Shown here one piece after another: positions 7,161 through 14,087 of a stretch of DNA of 17,503 nt. The notes below the pieces were generated by a model, which searched no databases, was not told the DNA's origin, and saw only the letters and a program-made list of their open reading frames with translations. The position numbers and the translations under genes were made by a program. The DNA comes from Caryophanales bacterium UBA7057 (GTDB lineage: Bacteria; Bacillota_I; Bacilli_A; RF39; UBA660), in contig DLAC01000005.1 of assembly GCA_002493865.1 (NCBI GenBank), positions 1 through 17,503 of the forward strand. The letters are read 5' to 3'. How positions within the stretch are numbered: the first letter of the stretch is position 1; every line of letters begins with the position of its first letter.

Positions 7161-7601
7161 ATGGAAAAGAAAAAATATGAAGAAATAGTATCACGCCATA
7201 AGCCAACAGAAACAAGAACACAAAATGCTTTTATTGCCTTTGTAACAGGTGGAATTGTTGGAGTGATTGGGCAGTTACTAACGGAGTTTTATGCAAAGTT
7301 TTTCGATATTGCAACGAAGGATGCAACAACTTTTATGTTAGTAACACTTATTTTTGTGGCAAGTTTATTTACTGCGTTAGGATTCTTTGATAAATGGGTA
7401 ACATTCTGTAAATGTGGCCTTATTATCCCAATTACTGGATTTGCTCATTCGATGACAAGTGCAGGAATTGAGTATCGAAAGGAAGGACCAATTTTTGGCC
7501 TTGGAAGTAATATCTTTAAACTGGCAGGAAGCGTCATCCTTTATGGAGTTGTTTCCGCATGGTTCTTTGGGATATTACGACTAATCATTATGGGAGGATG
7601 A
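7161..7601 (+). CDS. spoVAC: Stage V sporulation protein SpoVAC
   Basis: Integral membrane protein of the spore inner membrane, part of the SpoVA channel that loads dipicolinic acid (Ca-DPA) into the forespore and releases it at germination. The 146-residue sequence has several hydrophobic segments (about 23-42, 56-76, 85-98, 118-142) and the family signature CGLIIPITGFAHSMTSAG (84-101). The N-terminal soluble stretch (1-20) is short and charged, as in the family. The ATG follows AGGTG. The next gene starts 4 bases after the stop, so AC, AD and AE form one operon. In Bacillus the operon begins with spoVAA-spoVAB; here these are absent and an opposite-strand SecA paralogue occupies that position. 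Confidence 0.95.
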   Translation: MEKKKYEEIVSRHKPTETRTQNAFIAFVTGGIVGVIGQLLTEFYAKFFDIATKDATTFMLVTLIFVASLFTALGFFDKWVTFCKCGLIIPITGFAHSMTSAGIEYRKEGPIFGLGSNIFKLAGSVILYGVVSAWFFGILRLIIMGG

Positions 7602-7605
7602 GAAT

Positions 7606-8601
7606 ATGACATTTGAATATAGACATGTTTTTGTAGATGATGCTGCGACGATTGCGGGACCTTACGAAGCTGAAGGACCATTAAAATCTTACTTTGATAA
7701 AACATTTGAAGATTTATATCATGGAGAAAAAACTTGGGAAACAGCGGAGGTTAAAGTCTTAGAAGATAGCATTAAAACATTATTAGAAAAGACAAAACGA
7801 GAAAAAGAGGAAATTGATTTAATTGTATCAGGTGATTTATTAAACCAAATTACTTCCTCTTGCTATTCAGCAGAAAAATTTGCCTTTCCGTTTCTAGGAA
7901 TTTATAGTGCTTGTGCAACAAGTATTGAAGGGATGATTATTGGGAGTAGTTTAATTGATAGTGGAAAAGTCAAAAATGTAATTGCTGCTACTTCTTCCCA
8001 CAATATGAGTAGTGAAAAGCAATTTAGAAATCCAACAGAGTATGGAGCACCCAAACCAAAAACGGCAACCTTCACAGCAACAGGGGGAGCAAGTATCTTG
8101 TTGACAAATGAAAATACAGGAATCAAAGTAGAAAGTTCTACCATTGGAAGAGTGATGGATTATGGTCAAACGGATCCTTTCAATATGGGAGCTGTCATGG
8201 CTCCAGCAGCAGCGGATACAATCTATAGACATTTAACAGACTTAAATCGTACACCTGATTATTATGATTTGATTCTTACTGGAGATTTGGGTGCCTATGG
8301 AAAAGAAATTTTAATTGATTTTATGAAAAGTGAGTACAACATAGATATTAAAAATAATTATAATGATTGTGGAACAATGCTCTATGATTTAGATAAACAA
8401 AAAGAGGTTCAGGCAGGAGGATCTGGTCCTGTATGTAGTGCACTTGTAAATTATAGTGTAATCTTACAGATGCTAAAGAAGAAAAAAATAAAGAAAGTAC
8501 TACTTGTCGCAACAGGAGCCTTATTTTCTCCAACGTTTGTTTACCAACATGAAAATATTTTAAGTATTGCACATGCAATCAGTTTGGAGGTAATTAAATG
8601 A
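7606..8601 (+). CDS. spoVAD: Stage V sporulation protein SpoVAD (dipicolinic acid-binding)
   Basis: Thiolase-fold protein that binds dipicolinic acid and acts with SpoVAC and SpoVAE in its uptake into the forespore. The 331 residues match the usual length (about 338 in Bacillus). Conserved stretches include AGPYEAEGPL (17-26), SGDLLNQ (75-81, with Asp77), the thiolase-like cysteine motif SACATS (101-106, Cys103), AATSSHNMS, GAVMAPAAADTI, LILTGDLGAYG and VATGALFSPT. The residues linked to ligand binding in the Bacillus protein appear to be kept. Start: GGGAGG lies a few bases upstream of the ATG at 7606. The last 4 bases overlap the spoVAE start (ATGA), indicating translational coupling. Confidence 0.95.
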   Translation: MTFEYRHVFVDDAATIAGPYEAEGPLKSYFDKTFEDLYHGEKTWETAEVKVLEDSIKTLLEKTKREKEEIDLIVSGDLLNQITSSCYSAEKFAFPFLGIYSACATSIEGMIIGSSLIDSGKVKNVIAATSSHNMSSEKQFRNPTEYGAPKPKTATFTATGGASILLTNENTGIKVESSTIGRVMDYGQTDPFNMGAVMAPAAADTIYRHLTDLNRTPDYYDLILTGDLGAYGKEILIDFMKSEYNIDIKNNYNDCGTMLYDLDKQKEVQAGGSGPVCSALVNYSVILQMLKKKKIKKVLLVATGALFSPTFVYQHENILSIAHAISLEVIK

Positions 8602-8948
8602 TTTATATTAATTCATTTCTATTTGCAGGAGCAGTATGTCTTTTGGGACAATTGATTCTAGATAATACCAAATTAACGGCAGGACATATTACTAGTATTT
8701 TTGTAGTAGTAGGAGCATTTCTTGATACCTTTAGTATTTATGATCAAATTATTAATTATGTAGGGGCAGGAGCCTTAGTACCAATTACTAGTTTTGGTCA
8801 TTCTCTCATTCATGGAGCCCTAGATAAAGCGGCGGATATGGGAATCATGGGACTTTTAATGGGAATGTTTGATCTAACTGCCTCTGGAATTACAGCAGCC
8901 ATTGTATTTACTTTCTTCTTTAGTTTATTCTTCAGACCAAAAAATTAA
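8598..8948 (+). CDS. spoVAE: Stage V sporulation protein SpoVAE (SpoVAEb type)
   Basis: Small inner-membrane subunit of the DPA channel, 116 residues, the typical SpoVAEb length. It has hydrophobic segments at about 3-22, 31-48, 54-70, 79-92 and 94-111, and the family motif GAGALVPITSFGHSL (56-70), which parallels the PITGFAHSM motif of SpoVAC. The start overlaps the end of spoVAD by 4 bases and has GGAGGT upstream. It is the last gene of the operon and is followed directly by a stem-loop terminator. No spoVAEa or spoVAF follows, so this is the minimal C-D-E set seen in many clostridia and other lineages. Confidence 0.95.
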   Translation: MIYINSFLFAGAVCLLGQLILDNTKLTAGHITSIFVVVGAFLDTFSIYDQIINYVGAGALVPITSFGHSLIHGALDKAADMGIMGLLMGMFDLTASGITAAIVFTFFFSLFFRPKN

Positions 8949-8950
8949 CA

Positions 8951-8979
8951 AAAGAGCTTGATTTTAATTCAAACTCTTT
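8951..8979. terminator. Terminator of the spoVA operon, shared with the convergent gene
   Basis: The arms AAAGAGCTTGA (8951-8961) and TCAAACTCTTT (8969-8979) pair over 11 positions with one C-A mismatch around a 7-base loop, followed by further T. The opposite-strand gene ends at 8987, so the hairpin could also serve it if transcription runs through. Confidence 0.75.
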
Positions 8980-8986
8980 TTTTTCT

Positions 8987-9556
8987 TTAATAGAATAATG
9001 CTTTTATTTTTTCTTTATTTTCTTCTACTTTTTCGGTATTTTTTAAGATTTCCATCCATAAATCTGATAAATTTCTGGTATTTGGGTTTTCTTTAAATTG
9101 TCCACGCACAAAGTCATAATTAGTTCCAAGTCTTTCAAATAGTCTTCTTCTATCTCTAAAAAGAATTTTATGTCGAAAGTCTGCACAGAGAGGATTTACT
9201 TCTCTACTATCCTCATGTACTGAATGATCCGTGTGCAGAATATAATCAATATACCTTCGATTTGCATCTAAATCTATAAATTCTGGAATATAGATTTGAT
9301 TGGTTTGAATTAATTTCGTTAATGCATTTTCTCGTAAAGTTGTATACTTTTGATTTTCGTCATAGTAGGCTGGAAGTTGATAAAGGTATGAAACACTGAA
9401 AGAACTAGGAGAATGATCAAAACTTTTAATTTTTAAGATATCAATTTGATTTTTTTCAATTCCCAATACGAGTGGAATTGCATTTTTCTCTCTGAATTCA
9501 TAAAATTCCCCTAAATTGCCAATTGTTTGTACAAGTGTAATTCTTTGACTTCTCAT
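8987..9556 (-). CDS. Unrecognised protein, family A (second copy of a tandem pair)
   Basis: A 189-residue soluble-looking protein that I do not recognise; no signal peptide or membrane segment. It is a paralogue of the gene at 9601-10161. Both begin with a KLTLVQ/RITLVQ block, contain IYIPEFIDL or IFIPEFIDL (residues 94-102 here), then a YIDYI/FVDYI block and FRDRRR/FRNRKR (134-139 here). The part after the shared core differs: here it is rich in charged residues and ends in a helix (about 165-186, EILKNTEKVEENKEKIKAL), with only a weak match to the other copy. The start has a very strong GGAGGAG site. It follows the other copy by 44 bases on the same strand, so they are probably co-transcribed from the promoter at 10185-10213. 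Function unknown. Confidence 0.7.
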   Translation of the reverse strand: MRSQRITLVQTIGNLGEFYEFREKNAIPLVLGIEKNQIDILKIKSFDHSPSSFSVSYLYQLPAYYDENQKYTTLRENALTKLIQTNQIYIPEFIDLDANRRYIDYILHTDHSVHEDSREVNPLCADFRHKILFRDRRRLFERLGTNYDFVRGQFKENPNTRNLSDLWMEILKNTEKVEENKEKIKALFY

Positions 9557-9600
9557 ATATTTCTCCTCCCTCTAAAATAATAGAGTTTCCTATGTAGAAT

Positions 9601-10161
9601 TTAAATTCTTTTTTGAATCGCAGGTTCTTCCTGTTTTTTATGAAAATGGTAGTCAGCCTCTGTGCATAGACTAAAAAGTTCTTCACTAGCTGCTTCATAA
9701 AATCCACCCCAAAACATAGGAACGAATCCAGAAGCACCTCCGCATTGCATTTTAACATACCCTACATAGGAGTGATTTTTTTGAATACTTTCTTTTGATT
9801 GTTCTCCTTTTAAAATTCTTTTTCTATTACGGAAAACGATATGACCACCAAAATCTACAGAATCAGATTTTGAAATATAATCGACAAATTTTGTTTTACC
9901 CTCTAAATCGATAAATTCTGGAATAAAAATTCTTTTATCCTCAATTGCTTCCCTCAAGTGGTCTTCGTTTAAGAACTGATTTTGTAATCCATCGATACTA
10001 AAAGTACTAAAATAGAATTCTGAAAATGGATTATTAGGAAATTCTCCGTTACGTATTTCTTCTTCCGTTAGTTTTACTACTAAGGGTAATTGTCCCTTTA
10101 AAACCATATCTTGATATTCTTCTAGTCTTACAGCCTTTTGAACTAATGTTAATTTCTTCAT
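9601..10161 (-). CDS. Unrecognised protein, family A (first copy of a tandem pair)
   Basis: A 186-residue protein of unknown function, first gene of a two-gene opposite-strand unit. It shares with its neighbour the N-terminal KLTLVQ block, IFIPEFIDLEG (93-103), FVDYI (107-111) and VFRNRKRIL (128-136). After that it has a glycine- and aromatic-rich segment (about 155-172, with MQCGGASGF and FWGGFYEAA) missing from the neighbour, and a His-containing tail (DYHFHKK). Start: AAGGAG lies 8-9 bases upstream of the ATG. The shared N-terminal two thirds and different C-termini suggest duplication followed by divergence, or a common scaffold carrying variable ends. I see no catalytic motif that I can name. 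Confidence 0.7.
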   Translation of the reverse strand: MKKLTLVQKAVRLEEYQDMVLKGQLPLVVKLTEEEIRNGEFPNNPFSEFYFSTFSIDGLQNQFLNEDHLREAIEDKRIFIPEFIDLEGKTKFVDYISKSDSVDFGGHIVFRNRKRILKGEQSKESIQKNHSYVGYVKMQCGGASGFVPMFWGGFYEAASEELFSLCTEADYHFHKKQEEPAIQKRI

Positions 10162-10184
10162 ATTGAATCTCCTTTTTGCCTTAT

Positions 10185-10213
10185 ACTATAACATAGAAAT
10201 GAATGGAAGTAAA
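10185..10213 (-). promoter_or_regulatory. Sigma-A-type promoter of the family A genes
   Basis: Reading the complementary strand, TTTACT (10213-10208) and TATAGT (10190-10185) are 17 bases apart, upstream of the AAGGAG and start at 10161. The match is good for the -10 and partial for the -35. Confidence 0.5.
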
Positions 10214-10223
10214 ATAAGAAAGT

Positions 10224-10252
10224 TTGCTTTTTGAATGAAAAAGTGTTAAAAT
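10224..10252 (+). promoter_or_regulatory. Possible sigma-A-type promoter of the family B genes
   Basis: TTGCTT (10224-10229), 17 bases, TAAAAT (10247-10252), about 30 bases before the GTG start at 10283. The -35 is poor. It lies close to the opposite promoter at 10185-10213, so the two gene pairs share a divergent control region of about 120 bases. Confidence 0.35.
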
Positions 10253-10282
10253 AAGAACCCATAAATGAAGGAGGAAATGTTT

Positions 10283-11035
10283 GTGAAATCTTTATCAACT
10301 TTAAGTGTGGACGAATTGAAACTGATCAAAGAAGTATTAGAAAATAAAGAATTACAAGAAGATTTGAATCAATTATTAGTAGTTAGAGAAATACAGCCAT
10401 TTTTGGTAGAGAAGTATCAAAGCAGTCGCCTCCCAGAGTTTTATAACGAGTATAAAGAAAAGTGTTCTTACTTGCTATCTCAGTTAACTTATAATGATGT
10501 AAAATTTCTAGAGGCTTCCTGTGGTGATGTAGGTAATAATATGGGCGGGCGTTTTTATCTTCGTGAACCAGTAGCATATGAAAGAGCCAGTATGAATGTA
10601 GGATATTTAGAAGCTTTTTTTGATGGGGATAATCAAAATGTAAGACTCTATGAAGGAGTATATAATACATTAAATTATATGAGAAGTTCTATTTGTAGAA
10701 CATTACATGACGGAATAACACTGGAAAGTAAACAAGATTTATTTAAAGATTATGACGAAAAATTTAAAATAGCTTTTAGCTCTATCAGAGAAATCGCAGC
10801 TGAGCTTTTTGAACTGAAAATGAAAATTCCAAATAGTAGAATTTCAGTTTCTAATCAGACACTAACAAAAACAACTCAGAAGAAAGGACAATCAATTACG
10901 ATTCGTCAAGAGAACCTTATAAATGCCGTTATTTTTGGAAGTAGTTTAGAAAGTTTAAAAAATAAAGATTATAGTAATGCAAAGAGACTTCTTTTTGTAC
11001 CACGAAGTAGCGTAAATAAAGGAGAAAATGTATGA
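10283..11035 (+). CDS. Unrecognised protein, family B (first copy of a tandem pair)
   Basis: A 250-residue soluble protein of unknown function. The GTG at 10283 is chosen over the ATG codons at 10265 and 10277: AAGGAGG (10268-10274) is 8 bases before it, and the protein then begins VKSLSTLSV, aligning exactly with MKSISSYSL of the next gene. An N-terminal helical stretch (about 8-32, DELKLIKEVLENKE) is followed by RLPEFYNEYKEKC, an NNMGGRF block, a central YEGVYNTLNYMRSSI, and near the end VNQ-like SNQTLTK, FGSSLESL and RLLFVP. All these blocks recur in the neighbour. No signal peptide, membrane span or recognisable catalytic motif. The 4-base overlap with the next gene (ATGA) points to coupled translation, so the two products may work together. 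Confidence 0.75.
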   Translation: MKSLSTLSVDELKLIKEVLENKELQEDLNQLLVVREIQPFLVEKYQSSRLPEFYNEYKEKCSYLLSQLTYNDVKFLEASCGDVGNNMGGRFYLREPVAYERASMNVGYLEAFFDGDNQNVRLYEGVYNTLNYMRSSICRTLHDGITLESKQDLFKDYDEKFKIAFSSIREIAAELFELKMKIPNSRISVSNQTLTKTTQKKGQSITIRQENLINAVIFGSSLESLKNKDYSNAKRLLFVPRSSVNKGENV

Positions 11036-11799
11036 AAAGTATTTCATCTTATAGTTTAAATGAACTATTAGAAATAAAAGAAATGATAGAAAATGAAAAA
11101 TTAAGAGATCAGTTATATCAAGAAATAAAAAGAAGAGAAAATAATCGTACGATTGATTTAGAAAAATATAGTAGTGGTAGATTACCTGAATTTTACGAAG
11201 AATATCAAGAACAATGTTTGAGGCTACTTTCTGAATTAAATTATATGGACTTAAGATTTTTATTAGATAGTGGTATGTTTGCTGCCGGTAATAATTATGG
11301 TGGTGACTTTCGTTTTCGTACAGAAACAAAGTATAAAGAAAAATACCAATATAGTCCTCATAGATCAACCATTCAAGGACTAGATCATTATTTTGTTGAT
11401 CATCCAGAAGCAATCTATTACTATGAAGGACTTTATAATACGTTAAATTACATTAAAACATCCATTAGTACCCTGTTACATTCGAAAGGGGATATCGAAT
11501 CGAAAGAAGAATTATTTCTAGATTTTAAAGAAAAAAAGTATTTAGTAACTAAAAATTTAAAAGACATTTCTGAACAATTATTCAATCTAAGAAACAAGGT
11601 TCCAGATAGCAGACTTTGTGTTGGAAATCAATCACTTTCCAGAAATATTCATAAGTATGGAGAAAATATCACAGGACCGCAAGATAGATTTATTTCTTCC
11701 ATTGCCTTTGGCAGTACCTTAGAAAAATTAAATGATGGAAATTATGAGGAAGCAGAAAGATTATTGTTTATACCACAATGCAAGATGTTAAAAAAATAG
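11032..11799 (+). CDS. Unrecognised protein, family B (second copy of a tandem pair)
   Basis: A 255-residue paralogue of the preceding gene, which it overlaps by 4 bases. Shared blocks are colinear: LNELLEIKEMIENEKLRDQL (helical start), SGRLPEFYEEYQEQC (43-57), LNYMDLRFLLDSG, GNNYGGDFRFR, YEGLYNTLNYIKTSI, VPDSRLCVGNQSL, FGSTLEKL and ERLLFIPQ at the end. Similarity runs the full length, so this is a clean duplication and not a fusion. The frequent acidic/basic heptad-like stretches suggest a mainly helical protein. GGAGAAAA lies upstream of the ATG. It ends at a bidirectional stem-loop. I cannot assign a function; full-length retention of two coupled copies suggests a heteromer rather than redundancy. 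Confidence 0.75.
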   Translation: MKSISSYSLNELLEIKEMIENEKLRDQLYQEIKRRENNRTIDLEKYSSGRLPEFYEEYQEQCLRLLSELNYMDLRFLLDSGMFAAGNNYGGDFRFRTETKYKEKYQYSPHRSTIQGLDHYFVDHPEAIYYYEGLYNTLNYIKTSISTLLHSKGDIESKEELFLDFKEKKYLVTKNLKDISEQLFNLRNKVPDSRLCVGNQSLSRNIHKYGENITGPQDRFISSIAFGSTLEKLNDGNYEEAERLLFIPQCKMLKK

Positions 11800-11821
11800 G
11801 CCAAATTTTAAAGCCTATTTT
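11793..11821. terminator. Bidirectional terminator between convergent genes
   Basis: AAAATAGGC (11793-11801) pairs perfectly with GCCTATTTT (11813-11821), 9 pairs with an 11-base loop. It overlaps the stop codons of both the family B gene (TAG, 11797-11799) and the RNHCP gene (11808-11810), so both units end on the same hairpin. Confidence 0.75.
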
Positions 11822-12116
11822 CTTTTGATAATTCAATAATTAAATCCATATTGTCATCTCTTGCCATAATATTTTTATGAGTTTCATGACATTTTTCACA
11901 TTGATAAATAATCTTATAACTGTCTTTATATTTTTCAATTGCAATTGGTTTTAATAGCCCTTTACATGGATTTTTCCGATCTCCAGGCAAAATGTCCACG
12001 TGTTTTGAATGAAGACAGTAAGGACAATGATCCCTTGCTGTATAATTTAACTTTTCTACCTGCTTATGACAGTATTCACAAGTAAAAGATTCATCAATCA
12101 TTGTAAAGCTTTTCAT
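11808..12116 (-). CDS. RNHCP-domain zinc-binding protein
   Basis: A 102-residue protein carrying the RNHCP domain, named for a short Arg-Asn-His-Cys-Pro motif; here it reads RDHCP (residues 28-32), a conservative variant. The cysteines come in CxxC pairs: CEYC (13-16), CPYC (31-34) and CEKC (about 74-77), with a further CKG (about 51-53), consistent with one or two structural zinc sites. HxDxLPGDRKNPCKG is the most conserved stretch. The biochemical role of the family is not known to me. The frame opens upstream to 12185, but the ATG at 12116 is preferred: GGTGAAAG precedes it and the longer start would add a non-conserved hydrophobic stretch. TATAAT lies on the complementary strand at 12138-12133, though this is close to the RBS and the -35 is weak. 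Confidence 0.82.
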   Translation of the reverse strand: MKSFTMIDESFTCEYCHKQVEKLNYTARDHCPYCLHSKHVDILPGDRKNPCKGLLKPIAIEKYKDSYKIIYQCEKCHETHKNIMARDDNMDLIIELSKENRL

Positions 12117-12223
12117 TTCTTTCACCAATTTTATTATAACAAGGATTCGAAACGTGAGGAAGAAGTTTCTCTTCTTTTTTTTCAATTTTTCCTTTATAAT
12201 AGTGAGTAGAAAGAAGAATAGAT

Positions 12224-12664
12224 ATGAAAGAAAAGGTAAAAAATAAAATTCCCAAAATCCTGATTTTTATGCTTGGTGTTTTATTCCTATGGATGCTATT
12301 AGTTATTATTTTTTCTATGAGGGTTCCTAAAGGACTTTTAAGTGTAGTTAAAGATGATACTTGTGAAAAAATAAAAATTGGTGAAACCGAAAGTGGAAGA
12401 GATGTATATAGTTATTGTTTAAAAGAAGTAAACTTAGATAATGTATTAAGGAAGAACGGTAAAATTTCAGATTCCCTTCTAATCAAAGATTTAAAGAAAA
12501 AAGATTGCCTTTATGATGGCGGTACTTGTAGTTATGTTGCGAAAGAATATAAGATTATTTCTTGTAGAAGATATGAAGGAAGCAATGATTTTGTTATTAC
12601 AACAAAAGAAAAAGATATCCAAGAAATGTATGACCAATTCTGTGGAGAAGAAATACTGAAATAA
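12224..12664 (+). CDS. Small anchored protein with six extracytoplasmic cysteines, unknown function
   Basis: A 146-residue protein with a short basic N-terminus, one hydrophobic segment (about 10-32) and a C-terminal domain of about 110 residues expected outside the cell (positive-inside rule). That domain holds six cysteines (47, 65, 95, 102, 114, 140), enough for three disulfides, which is unusual for a protein in this kind of host. No lipobox is visible after the hydrophobic stretch, so it is probably an uncleaved anchor. I do not recognise the family. TATAAT at 12195-12200 could be its -10; the RBS (AAGAAG) is weak. It lies just upstream of scpA but scpA has its own strong promoter. Confidence 0.7.
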   Translation: MKEKVKNKIPKILIFMLGVLFLWMLLVIIFSMRVPKGLLSVVKDDTCEKIKIGETESGRDVYSYCLKEVNLDNVLRKNGKISDSLLIKDLKKKDCLYDGGTCSYVAKEYKIISCRRYEGSNDFVITTKEKDIQEMYDQFCGEEILK

Positions 12665-12667
12665 AAG

Positions 12668-12696
12668 TTGAAAAGCGAAAGAAAACAAATTATAAT
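12668..12696 (+). promoter_or_regulatory. Sigma-A promoter of scpA-scpB
   Basis: TTGAAA (12668-12673), a 17-base spacer and TATAAT (12691-12696). The match is nearly ideal and lies 25 bases before the scpA start. Confidence 0.75.
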
Positions 12697-12720
12697 ATAA
12701 AAATGAAAATAGGTGAGTTT

Positions 12721-13434
12721 ATGGATTACGAAGTAAAAATTGATGCTTTTGAAGGCCCATTAGATTTACTTCTTCACTTGATTAAGGAATCTAAAGTAAA
12801 TATTTGGGATATAGAAATCGTAGATATTACAACACAGTATTTAGATTATATTCAAAGAATGGAATCTTTGAATTTAAATATAGCGAGTGAATATTTAGTA
12901 ATGGCTAGTGAATTAATTGAGATGAAGTCTAAATTATTACTTCCTAGACATCAAGAGGTAGAAGAAGAGGAAGAAGATCCAAGAGAAGCCTTAATTCAAA
13001 GATTGATTGAGTATCAACAGTATAAGGATATCACAGAAAAGTTTAAAGAATTATCGGATGTAAGAAAAGAAGTTTATACGAAGATTCCAGAGAGTCTTAA
13101 AGAATATCAAGAGGATGGAGTTGTCATGAATAGTGATGTATCCTTAGATGACTTGGTATCTGCGTTTGAAAAATTTTTAAAGAGAAAAGAAAAAGAAAAG
13201 CCACTTTCTACTACAGTGACTAAAAAGGAAATTTCAGTAGAGGAAAGAAGAAAAAGTATTCAAAAAATTCTACATACGAAGAAAAAGGTGGATTTCTTTG
13301 AACTCTTTGATGTAATCACAAAAGAGTATATTGTAGTTACCTTTTTAGCAATCCTAGAAATGGCTAGAAAAAGTGAATTATATATAAGACAAGAAAACAA
13401 TTTTGACAAAATTACAGTGGAGGAAGTTAAATGA
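12721..13434 (+). CDS. scpA: Segregation and condensation protein ScpA (kleisin)
   Basis: Kleisin subunit of the SMC-ScpA-ScpB condensin that compacts and separates the chromosome. It bridges the heads of the SMC dimer, and its middle binds ScpB. The 237-residue protein begins with the classic YEVKIDAFEGPLDLLLHLI (4-22) and continues with IWDIEIVDITTQYLDYI and ASELIEMKSKLLLP, followed by an acidic linker (EEEEEDPRE) and the C-terminal winged-helix part (residues about 185-237). An ATG at 12703 is in frame, but 12721 is preferred because AGGTGAG is 6-7 bases before it and the protein then starts at the conserved block. It overlaps scpB by 4 bases. Confidence 0.95.
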   Translation: MDYEVKIDAFEGPLDLLLHLIKESKVNIWDIEIVDITTQYLDYIQRMESLNLNIASEYLVMASELIEMKSKLLLPRHQEVEEEEEDPREALIQRLIEYQQYKDITEKFKELSDVRKEVYTKIPESLKEYQEDGVVMNSDVSLDDLVSAFEKFLKRKEKEKPLSTTVTKKEISVEERRKSIQKILHTKKKVDFFELFDVITKEYIVVTFLAILEMARKSELYIRQENNFDKITVEEVK

Positions 13435-14027
13435 ACAAGGAAGCAGTAACAGAAGGATTATTATTTGTCGTTGGAGAAGATGGGTTGACACTGACTCAAT
13501 TGATGGATATTTTGACAATAGAAAAAGAAGAGGCTATGTCGATTCTAAGTAATTTAAAGGCAAAATATGAAAGTGATACCAGTGGGATTCGTCTTAATTT
13601 TTTAGGAAATACATTTAAGTTAACTACCAAAAAAGAACATAAGGAGTATTATCAAAAGTTGATTGAAAATCCAGAAAGTAATACATTAAGTCAAGCTGCG
13701 TTAGAAACACTAGCGATTATTGCCTATAATCAACCAATGACTAGAATTCAAGTAGATGAAATTCGTGGCGTAAATAGTGGCCAAGTAATGCGCAAATTAG
13801 TTGCTAAAAACTTTATTAAAGAAGTGGGTAGAAGTGATGCTGTAGGTAGACCTATTCTTTATAAGACTACCAGTGACTTTTTGGATTATTTTGGTTTGGC
13901 TACGATTGAAGAATTACCTAAAATAGAGGAATTAAAAGTGGGAGAAATGGAAGAAAAAGAAACAGATTTATATCAATCCAAATATAAGGAACCTGAGGAA
14001 AAAGTCGAAGAAATTGAAGAACTGTAA
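13431..14027 (+). CDS. scpB: Segregation and condensation protein ScpB
   Basis: Partner of ScpA in the condensin complex; a dimer with two winged-helix domains in each copy. The 198 residues match the family (about 190-200). The second winged helix holds the signature SQAALETLAIIAYNQPMTR (about 87-105) and IRGVNSG, followed by GRSDAVGRPILY (about 133-144) and DFLDYFGL. The C-terminal 40 residues are acidic and presumably disordered, as is common. The start overlaps the scpA stop (ATGA), so translation is coupled, and GGAGG lies just upstream. It seems to be the last gene of the condensin operon, since the next gene has its own promoter. Confidence 0.95.
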   Translation: MNKEAVTEGLLFVVGEDGLTLTQLMDILTIEKEEAMSILSNLKAKYESDTSGIRLNFLGNTFKLTTKKEHKEYYQKLIENPESNTLSQAALETLAIIAYNQPMTRIQVDEIRGVNSGQVMRKLVAKNFIKEVGRSDAVGRPILYKTTSDFLDYFGLATIEELPKIEELKVGEMEEKETDLYQSKYKEPEEKVEEIEEL

Positions 14028-14056
14028 TTTACATTTCTTAAAGTTTATGATATATT
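14028..14056 (+). promoter_or_regulatory. Sigma-A promoter downstream of scpB
   Basis: TTTACA (14028-14033), 17 bases, TATATT (14051-14056). It starts immediately after the scpB stop codon and lies 31 bases before the membrane-protein start at 14088. Confidence 0.6.
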
Positions 14057-14087
14057 TTAGATAGAATAGAATTGGAGGATATTGGCT

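Noticed and set aside
7599..7601. A recoded genetic code (TGA as Trp), given the low GC content
   Set aside because: TGA ends spoVAC and scpA exactly where the proteins should end, so the standard bacterial code applies.
10955..11413. A 152-codon open frame opposite the family B genes
   Set aside because: It overlaps both conserved coding genes, is extremely rich in Tyr/Leu/Phe/Ile, and lacks an RBS.
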